This document shows, in pieces, positions 55,101 through 64,000 of a stretch of 64,000 nucleotides of DNA. The stretch's first letter is position 1. Each line of letters starts with the position of its first letter. A program made the position numbers and the translations under genes. The stretch lies in NCBI GenBank assembly GCA_037953625.1, contig CM075655.1, positions 29,654,001 to 29,718,000 of the forward strand, in the 5' to 3' direction. Below the pieces are notes generated by a model that saw nothing but the letters and a program-made list of their open reading frames with translations, had not been told where the DNA came from and did not search any database. This DNA is from Crotalaria pallida (Eukaryota > Streptophyta > Magnoliopsida > Fabales > Fabaceae).

Positions 55101-55826
55101 AGGGATAGAATTTCCCTATTTTAGCCTTGGTCCAAGGTGTGAAAGAAAAGGGCAATTCGGTCCAACCCATTTGTTGCATGGGAGAGGGTCAAACCGTGGA
55201 ACACATGGTGGGAGGAAAGTCCTCTAGGCTTCATGAGTCACTCACCCTACTTCTCCTCCCAATTTCTATTTAAATTTTCCTTTTCTTAAGTCTTAAGGGA
55301 ATTGCCCCCTATTTGGTTCTTTCCTCTCCCCTATGACCGAATCACACGCACACATGCACACACATACATATATAATTTATCAACACATAGCATGCACTCA
55401 CACATAGGCATACACACATTTATTTTCATGTTGATCACATGGCATGGATTCATGGGATAATGCATACACATTCATCCTACACACACACACAGATTACATA
55501 TATGTACATTCATTCATACATCATGCATCACTCATACATTATATCCTAAATACTCATATAAACCTAAACATACTTTTGCACACCAAAAACCGTATATACA
55601 CACACAATCACAAAATAAATCACAACCATTTAAATTTTCTAAAAACTTAATTCCTAAACCTTGGACATTACTTTATGAAATCATTTCTCTAAAAAAAATC
55701 ATTCATTATCTTGAAAATGTGAATTTAAGGAAAATCATTTAGGGAAAACACTCTTTCAAAACACTTTTCTCAAAATAAATTTCTTTAGTGTTTTAAATTA
55801 ATATGAGGAATTTGTGGGGTGTTACA

Positions 55827-56859
55827 TTCTCCCCAACTTAAGGATTTCTCGTCCCCGAGAAATACATTGTAGATTGGGCAGCCGAGCACCGACATTCTCA
55901 TGTCATTTTAATGTTCCTCGTTAACCTCTTCCAGGTGAGAAGATTCCACTTGCACCATCGCTTGTGTGTCGAGTCGAGTTAAGTCCAACAGACTAACCGA
56001 AGAAGATGCCGCTTCGTTAACCGGTCATTGTCATAGAAAGCCCAACCAGAGGTACGGACTTAGGGGAAATCAAGCAAGCAATCATACACGCATCTCCAAA
56101 AACAAGGATTTTGCCTAAAATCCTTAAATACTTACTACTTCCTACCACTCGGATTCCTAATGCCTCACCATAATCACTCCTTCCTTCAGTTCTCCTTCTA
56201 ACTCTAGGGCTTCCATTTATCATTTTCCAACTAAAGAGGGTTCTGGTGCACTCTAAGCTTACTTATTTCCTCAAACAATTCCACTTTTCCTCCTTGCGAC
56301 TCCCCAACTTTGATTCAGCTTATAACTATTCCACGGGACTCTTAGGCTCAAATTAAACTATTCCTCCTTCCTCAATCACCCAAACCTAGACTACTTGGGT
56401 AACTATGGCACTTCCAACTCCGCAATTCGGACTAAAAAGGTTTTGAATAGAGTCGATAAGGTCAAAAGGTGATAGGGTTTTATGAAAAAAAAGGTTCGAA
56501 TCTGGGCAGTAAGAATGTTTTGTTGAAGCAATTCAACAAACACGAAAATTAAGACATAACAACCTATGTCCTCCGAGGTGGTAACTATCCCCAATCCTGA
56601 GTCTAAAAATTACCATTGAAACCTTAGGGGTATTGGGTCTTAATCTCAGAATCTATTTATGGTCTACTCTTATAGGGTTAAAAGGTTTCTTAAACTAATA
56701 CGGTTGGTGCTAAGCTACAGACTAGTTCCATGTCCTAAGAGACAAAAGCTTATCCTCCTATCCCTACTCAAATACTAACAAACACACAGAGTCACAAAAG
56801 CAAAGCATGAAGCCCATGCTTAAGGCCGCTAAGGATTACCATAAGCTCTGATACCATTC
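55827..56859 (-). other. Internal region 1 of the giant-LTR element
   Basis: 1033 bp. The polypurine tract (CTTAAGTTGGGGAGAA, 55827-55842) follows GGGGACGAGAAAT, a word resembling the 3' end of chromovirus pol (compare C at about 24440). The iMet site TGGTATCAGAGC is at 56845-56856, three bases from the LTR. No ORF longer than about 68 codons and no gag or pol motif is present. Confidence 0.85.
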
Positions 56860-59800
56860 TGTAACAGCCCGATTTTTGAAAACCAAAATAATCGACTTTT
56901 ATTTATTAATGTTGCAAAAATGAGGCCAAATTTTTTTTTTGAAAACATTGTTGTAACATTCTTTTGGAGGGTTTGAAAACGTTTCTTAGAAAGTATTAAT
57001 ATCCTTCAACCTTCTCCTTCAAAAACCGAGTTGTTACTTGAAGCCACAACTCACTTACCTTGTTTTCCGAAAACGTTTGATTAAGAAAACAGTTTGATTT
57101 CAACTTAAGTAACTTCCTTCATTTCCTCAAAGAACTTAAACTTGTTTCATAAAAGTATTCTCACATTCCATAAAAGTCGGGCATCCTTCAGAATAATTGA
57201 AGTACAGCAATAGTTCATCACTTAGGTAATCCTGAATACAACATACAAACAACAACCTAATCTAATTCTACCACTAGCTCCCTCTTCCTATCATAGATAG
57301 TCGGTTCCAACTTTCTTTTCTTCTTCGCTGATGCCTTTGTGCTAGAGGTTGATGCAACCTCACTTGTTGTATTCACTCCCAAATTCGGTTTAAGCTCCGC
57401 TCCGAACAGCTTCACAAGGTTCTCCTTCTTTGTATCCCGAGATGGTGGTTCCGAATTATGTCCCACAACAGATACGCTTCCTAAACACGAACTCGTTGTC
57501 TTTCCTCCAAGCTTATGCTCCGGGTCTGCGATCACCAACTGAACATGTCCAGTCCATACCCATCCGTAGCGCGTAGCTTTCCATCCGTTCCCATCACGAA
57601 GCCACGTAGAGATTTCCAAGCGACGATCCATCTGCCCATTGGGGAATCAGCGACACCGATGCACCAACGAACAGGAGAGAGTAAGCGATCCGGACGGCGT
57701 AGCGTCGACGGTGTGGAATTACGGTAGGCAAGATAATAGGACACACACACATAACACACAACATACACACATAACAACAAGCAAACATACTATCCTCATT
57801 ATTCACGATCCATATTTATTTCATCTTATCATCAATTCCTTCATACTTCTCCTCTCTTGTTCCTCATCCCTTTCACGAATCTCAATATCTTTTCCACATC
57901 GTCCATTCTCAATCTCTTATTCATTCTTTGCACTTATTGAACTCTTACTCTCATAAATATAATAAGTGTCTTATCGAGTTATAACCCTCGATGATCGGGG
58001 GAGTTAAAGGATCATCGAGGTACGCGTTTCTTTCGTAGTTAGCACTCACATCTCAAGTCTACATCTCCTCGGCCAACCATCCACCTAGTCGGAAGCAAAC
58101 AGGAGTAAAGGACCTTTACCGTGCGGGCACGACAGCTGTCTCAACACAAATGGTCCCAGACCAGGAGGCTCAGCCTCAATATCAATTCACATAATAACAT
58201 GGCACACTGCCTCGCAGTGGCAAACAAGATGCCCCACTCCAGTCCCTCTCACTGTTCTCGATTTGCAATCTAGGGGGCAACAATATTGTTGTAGTGCGCG
58301 CGCAGAACTTACCACGGTATTAGACCCAGTCCCCACCACGTTAGTGCACCACTTATGGAGTTCGTTCTGCCTACAACAATACTCTAGACTTCTTGACGTT
58401 TCACCATCATCGTCCTCCCCTAATGCAATCTCGTCCTAAGTATCCGCAGATACTTATCGTTCCTTCCTCTCCACTACTTCGATTAACTCTCATAACTCAC
58501 TGCGTTCGCTGTTAATGTCTTTTAAAAGTCTTTTATCTTTTAATAACCTAATAGTCGGCTCACCCTTCGTGCATCCCTTCAATGAGTCCCGACCACTAAC
58601 TTTGCACAATCTTTCTCTTTCTCATAACTCATATAGCACAGAGCTGGGATCACATCACCGAATTCACATCTTTTCTCTCAAATCATCATTCACAAAATCT
58701 TAATCTCACTTTTTTCTAGAAACATCATCCCTTGACTTCTCAAAATACTATTTCCAACAATTTCACAAAATCAACTTTCACCAACACTCACAAAATATTG
58801 TTTCTTAATTTCTTCAAAATATCATTTCAAAAGAAAACCCCTTTAAATTTCATTCCAAAAACCTTTTCCAAAAATATTTCTTTTCCCAACCCTTTTATAA
58901 AATTCTCTTCACAAGATAGTGTCACAAAACTCCTTTGAAAGATAGTTTCACAAGTTTCTTCAAAACCCCATTTCAAAAATCTTTTCAAAAATTTCATTTC
59001 ACAAACTTTTTTCAAAAGTTGTCTTCACAACTCAAAAATTTCTTTCATAAATCTTTTCGAAAATCCCTTTTTCAAACTCTTTTTCAAAACATATTTTGTG
59101 CTGAGCGCTAGTGGAGGAGCAAGCTCAACTCAACACTAGTTCCCAGTCTAAAACCAAAACAAAGGATCCCAGCTCCACTTACTTCACCTCTCATTCCAAC
59201 AATTCACGTTACTCTCCCCAGCTCTGGCTCGTTCTTATCATCATCAATTTCTTTTCCAATCAACTCTTATTGCTTTGTCACTCAACCTCATATCTCTTAT
59301 TATCATTCTTATTCCTTATTGTACTATCACCTCCAACCTCAACACTTTCTCAACTCTTTCATTTTACTTTCGTTCTTTTATTAGGGACACAACAACGTCC
59401 AACACCCGTCCACTCATCATGATAATAAGCATCATAATTAAATAAATAAGTACACAACAAAGCATGCTATCACACACCACATCACACAATAATAGTGTGG
59501 TCTTTGTCACCTTCGTATAAGTGGCAACACAAAGCAAACAATTGCCACTTATACTACTAACGCCAACCACAAAGTTCCGATCTTTGAGATGATACGGAAC
59601 GTCCTAATAAATCACCTAGCTACCACGATGTCTTAGGGAAAGCTTCTTTCTCACCTGGGGTCCAGCTATTCAAGGTGTGCTCTCTTCGAATCCGTGTGCT
59701 GCCATCTGCCCCAACCTCTTTTCTTTATCATTCCTCATATTAAATAAAACATTCTACGTTATTAACTTATTCAAGAAAATCTTTGGTTTAATACTTGTCC

Positions 59801-62800
59801 TTTCTTCATTGTGAAAAACTTTGAAAATATAACCAAAATCATTCATCACTTGAAAACTTGGTTTTAAATCATACGAAAGCATTCTTAACGTAAAAAGCAC
59901 GTCCAAGTAATTCCGGACAGCAAAATGGCTTCACAACCTTACTTTAATGAAACTCCGAGAATATTGTAAAAGCACTCTTTACTTTAAATAACTTTTTAGC
60001 TTAAAAATCAACACTTTAAAATCCATGTTTTATCATAAAACAACTTAGGGCAGCCATGAACACAACAAGACATTCAAACAAATCACACCACATCACAACA
60101 AACACCACTTAGTTTATTAAAAGCATTTAAACAATTTAATTAACATTAAAGCAACTATAGAATTCATACCTAAGTCATTTCCTCAACATAAAACACTTTG
60201 GCATACAAGGATTCACAAATCATCTTTCACATCAATATTTATTTTAAACAATTTACATCCTTCTCAAGGTTTACCATGCACATTTTATTTTATGAAATTA
60301 AGCTTCCTAGACCTATTTAAACTAGGTGGCCGAATAGTAGCAAAGAAAATAAATCAAACATCATGGTTCAAATCACATGAATCAACTTATTTTGTTTGAG
60401 GCATTTAAATTCTATTCTCTTTTAATCTTAACCGTATGCACACAACACACATAAACACATATTCATTCGAACACACACTCATACAAATATGTATTCAAAC
60501 ACAACACCCTTCTATGATCAATTAGATTTATTTATTTCCTTTATTTCTAAGCAAAGAGCCGGATAGGGATCACATGTCCACACACACAATTTCAAGCAAT
60601 TCATTCTAACTTAATTTCCTTAAAATATATTCATTCCTTTTAAGTCCTTTTAAAAATGCATCCTAGTTTAGCTAACATGCATAAACCGAATATCATCATG
60701 ATAAAGCAAAGTCAAATAGTCATCATACATGCACATAGAACATACCTCATTATGCAAAAGTTTGTGTCTTTGACTTCTTTATAAGAACCGTGAACTTCAT
60801 AGGGAATTTAGCAAATAAAAATTTAGTCTCTTAACACAATAAAATTAAGAATCATGTCAAAGTCTTTGTTCTTTAAGAAAAACACATGCATGCACCTACA
60901 AATCTCTAGGTAAGGTAACTTTCAACATGCATGTAAGGAAAACATGATTTTCCTACTCTCCCTAGTCTCGACCGAATAATGACATGCAAAAAGGCAAAGT
61001 TTTATAATTTTATTTTCACATGCAAATTTCCAAATTCATAGATCACATCATGCAAGACTTAAAAAAACATCATTTCATTTTTCCAAACATCAACCAAATC
61101 ATTATCATCACACACACACCAACCTTGATTTAAACTAAAAATTATTTTTGAAACTTGTTAAGCTTATTTTCTTTTGAAACCGTGACATACATACAAGAAA
61201 TCAAGGCTTTACATTCAAATCAAACCCACAAAATTCAAGCTTCATGTTTCCTTAGAAATCAAACATAGATCAAAACATGCAAAAAAATCAAAGCAAAAAC
61301 ATAAACTTAAACTCAAATCCTCAAGCAAACCGTGAAGAATTAATTTTTTGTAAGCATAGAAGTAACATCAAACCACTTAGATTAGTTTAAAACATCAAGA
61401 CCTAGATTTTCTACTCATGACCAAATCACTTAGCTTTTGATTTGATGATTTATGAATTCATTAATTCACAAAAGTCCAAGATCAAAACATAAAGAGAACA
61501 TGCAAAGAAGAATAAGGATTACAAAGCCACAAAATCATCATGCATGTGAAAATCAAAGTAATTTATGGACTCTAAACACAACCTCAACAAAAACCGTGAT
61601 GAAGAACATTTACAAGCAAGAGATCAAAACTTTTTCACATCCACATTCAAGATCAAAACATAAAAATAACATGCATGACCTTTAAACCTCAAGATCATTC
61701 ACAAATAATTACATGCATCACAAAATTTAATCAAAGTCCAAAATAAATTCTTTACAACATAAAATCATTCAATCAAAACTCTTTCTACCTTAAATCCTAA
61801 CTTAGGTCTTCTAATCTCTTCCTCCTTTCTTCTTGGGTTTGCCTCGGTCTATCTCTTCCTCTAGGGTTGGTAGAGGTTTTCTTCATAAACTCTGATGAAG
61901 AAAGATGTGTGGAAGAAAGAAATCAATGGTGTTTGAGCTAAAAGTTTGGGGTTTGCACTCTCCTTCCTCTATTTTCCCCTCACGGCCTCACTCTCCTCTT
62001 CTAAGTCTCCAAGAGCTTGATAATGCTCTTGAGAGAAAATGTGTTTGTGTTGGTGTGGAAAGAAAGTGAATGAAGGAAATGAAACATGAGCCAAAGGCAA
62101 CACCTGCACACACACGGTTTTGAGGGAAAGAACAAGGGATAGAATTTCCCTATTTTAGCCTTGGTCCAAGGTGTGAAAGAAAAGGGCAATTCGGTCCAAC
62201 CCATTTGTTGCATGGGAGAGGGTCAAACCGTGGAACACATGGAGGGAGGAAAGTCCTCTAGGCTTCATGAGTCACTCACCCTACTTCTCCTCCCAATTTC
62301 TATTTAAATTTTCCTTTTCTTAAGTCTTAAGGGAATTGCCCCCTATTTGGTTCTTTCCTCTCCCCTATGACCGAATCACACGCACACATGCACACACATA
62401 CATATATAATTTATCAACACATAGCATGCACTCACACATAGGCATACACACATTTATTTTCATGTTGATCACATGGCATGGATTCATGGGATAATGCATA
62501 CACATTCATCCTACACACACACAGATTACATATATGTACATTCATTCATACATCATGCATCACTCATACATTATATCCTAAATACTCATATAAACCTAAA
62601 CATACTTTTGCACACCAAAAACCGTATATACACACACAATCACAAAATAAATCACAACCATTTAAATTTTCTAAAAACTTAATTCCTAAACCTTGGACAT
62701 TACTTTATGAAATCATTTCTCTAAAAAAAATCATTCATTATCTTGAAAATGTGAATTTAAGGAAAATCATTTAGGGAAAACACTCTTTCAAAACACTTTT

Positions 62801-62858
62801 CTCAAAATAAATTTCTTTAGTGTTTTAAATTAATATGAGGAATTTGTGGGGTGTTAAT
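56860..62858 (-). repeat. Giant LTR, copy 2
   Basis: 5999 bp, nearly identical to copy 1. Visible differences include an extra CCTTCTCCTT near 57010 and about 37 bp near 61823-61860 flanked by the direct repeat TCTCTTCCTC, absent from copy 1. Its outer end reads TGTTAAT instead of TGTTACA. Confidence 0.88.
57257..57631 (-). CDS. 124-codon ORF in giant LTR copy 2, unknown
   Basis: The same ORF as at 50260-50634, with five amino-acid differences (Pro/Leu, Ser/Leu, Asp/Asn, Gly/Ser, Phe/Tyr) and the same KKKRKLEP segment. The function is unknown. Confidence 0.3.
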   Translation of the reverse strand: MDRRLEISTWLRDGNGWKATRYGWVWTGHVQLVIADPEHKLGGKTTSSCLGSVSVVGHNSEPPSRDTKKENLVKLFGAELKPNLGVNTTSEVASTSSTKASAKKKRKLEPTIYDRKRELVVELD

Positions 62859-63892
62859 TTCTCCCCAACTTAAGGATTTCTCGTCCCCGAGAAATACATT
62901 GTAGATTGGGCAGCCGAGCACCGACATTCTCATGTCATTTTAATGTTCCTCGTTAACCTCTTCCAGGTGAGAAGATTCCACTTGCACCATCGCTTGTGTG
63001 TCGAGTCGAGTTAAGTCCAACAGACTAACCGAAGAAGATGCCGCTTCGTTAACCGGTCATTGTCATAGAAAGCCCAACCAGAGGTACGGACTTAGGGGAA
63101 ATCAAGCAAGCAATCATACACGCATCTCCAAAAACAAGGATTTTGCCTAAAATCCTTAAATACTTACTACTTCCTACCACTCGGATTCCTAATGCCTCAC
63201 CATAATCACTCCTTCCTTCAGTTCTCCTTCTAACTCTAGGGCTTCCATTTATCATTTTCCAACTAAAGAGGGTTCTGGTGCACTCTAAGCTTACTTATTT
63301 CCTCAAACAATTCCACTTTTCCTCCTTGCGACTCCCCAACTTTGATTCAGCTTATAACTATTCCACGGGACTCTTAGGCTCAAATTAAACTATTCCTCCT
63401 TCCTCAATCACCCAAACCTAGACTACTTGGGTAACTATGGCACTTCCAACTCCGCAATTCGGACTAAAAAGGTTTTGAATAGAGTCGATAAGGTCAAAAG
63501 GTGATAGGGTTTTATGAAAAAAAAAGGTTCGAATCTGGGCAGTAAGAATGTTTTGTTGAAGCAATTCAACAAACACAAAAATTAAGACATAACAACCTAT
63601 GTCCTCCGAGGTGGTAACTATCCCCAATCCTGAGTCTAAAAATTACCATTGAAACCTTAGGGGTATTGGGTCTTAATCTCAGAATCTATTTATGGTCTAC
63701 TCTTATAGGGTTAAAAGGTTTCTTAAACTAATACGGTTGGTGCTAAGCTACAGACTAGTTCCATGTCCTAAGAGACAAAAGCTTATCCTCATATCCCTAC
63801 TCAAATACTAACAAACACACAGAGTCACAAAAGCAAAGCATGAAGCCCATGCTTAAGGCCGCTAAGGATTACCATAAGCTCTGATACCATTC
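62859..63892 (-). other. Internal region 2 of the giant-LTR element
   Basis: 1034 bp, almost identical to internal region 1. The polypurine tract lies next to 62859 and the iMet primer-binding site at 63878-63889. Non-coding. Confidence 0.85.
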
Positions 63893-64000
63893 TGTAACAG
63901 CCCGATTTTTGAAAACCAAAATAATCGACTTTTATTTATTAATGTTGCAAAAATGAGGCCAAATTTTTTTTTTGAAAACATTGTTGTAACATTCTTTTGG
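63893..64000 (-). repeat. Giant LTR, copy 3 (cut by window end)
   Basis: TGTAACAGCCCGATTTTTG and the next bases match copy 2 more closely than copy 1 (for example GATTTTTG and AATAATCGAC where copy 1 has GATTTTCG and AATAACCGAC). Confidence 0.85.

Larger units (their letters stand above)
49877..55826 (-). repeat. Giant LTR, copy 1
   Basis: 5950 bp. In element orientation there is a TATA-like ATTATATATG near 55370 and a GTAGAAAG splice-like signal after TTTAAG near 54793. An AT-rich body follows, then a tract of degenerate TTTCAAAA words (51720-52100) and a 124-codon ORF near the 3' end (50634-50260). CA microsatellites are at 55480 and elsewhere. The left flank is the old chromovirus remnant. 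Apart from the 124-codon ORF, no ORF here looks coding. Confidence 0.88.
49877..64000 (-). mobile_element. Tandem array of a giant-LTR, tiny-core non-autonomous retroelement
   Basis: The order is LTR (49877-55826), internal (55827-56859), LTR (56860-62858), internal (62859-63892), LTR start (63893-64000, cut by the window). In element orientation (minus) each LTR begins TGTAACACCCC and ends GGGCTGTTACA. Each internal region starts with an iMet primer-binding site and ends with a polypurine tract. The repeat periods are 6983 and 7033 bp. LTRs of about 6 kb with a core of about 1 kb and no gag or pol fit a large retrotransposon derivative (LARD-like) that depends on a helper. The three-LTR, two-core layout is what unequal crossing-over between LTRs produces. 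Confidence 0.9.

Noticed and set aside
56017..56223. 68-codon ORF in the giant-LTR core (also 63049-63255)
   Set aside because: It is short, has no recognisable motif, and is identical in both copies only because the copies are recent. Too weak to call a gene.

Overview
The window is repeat DNA from a flowering plant. It consists almost entirely of nested Ty3/gypsy LTR retrotransposons, and I found no convincing host gene, tRNA, rRNA or CRISPR array. The families are Athila, Tat/Retand-like, and Tekay/Del-type chromoviruses primed by tRNA-iMet. Together with a hAT-like MITE and the palindromic LTR motifs, they suggest a eudicot, possibly a legume. The species cannot be fixed from sequence alone.

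Left part (1-7313). The window opens in the 3' part of an Athila-type LTR (1-448). AT-rich intergenic DNA follows, with a large imperfect inverted repeat (1438-2895), then a complete solo LTR of the chromovirus type (3852-7124, target duplication CTCAA).

Centre (7314-47508). Two related Tat/Retand-like elements face each other: D (plus, 7314-19649) and B (minus, 31767-47508). D carries chromovirus F in its gag (9099-15189, duplication CTAGT). The LTR of another element, E (19650-23951), cuts off D's 3' end, and E itself holds a solo LTR (21885-23522, duplication TGAAC). E is fused at a short microhomology to the truncated 3' LTR of a young chromovirus C (23952-31766, minus). The other end of C interrupts B's second RNase H. 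B also carries a hAT-type MITE in its reverse transcriptase (32821-33424) and a complete Athila element in its gag (36645-46769, duplication AGATC). For each of these insertions into coding sequence with two preserved ends (F, the MITE and the Athila element), removing the insert and one duplication restores the host reading frame. This gives a clear order of events.

Right part (47509-64000). A decayed chromovirus pol remnant is followed by a tandem array of a non-autonomous element with very large LTRs (about 6 kb) and a very small internal region (about 1.03 kb), arranged LTR-internal-LTR-internal-LTR. Each internal region has an iMet primer-binding site at one end and a polypurine tract at the other, but no coding capacity.

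The most unusual signals are this giant-LTR tandem array; seven pairs of the palindrome ACTCGAGT at a fixed 19-20 bp spacing in the E LTR, with similar pairs in the unrelated solo LTR inside it; a perfectly self-complementary 19-nt hairpin kept in three different chromovirus LTRs; and matching splice-site-like signals suggesting a leader intron inside these LTRs.
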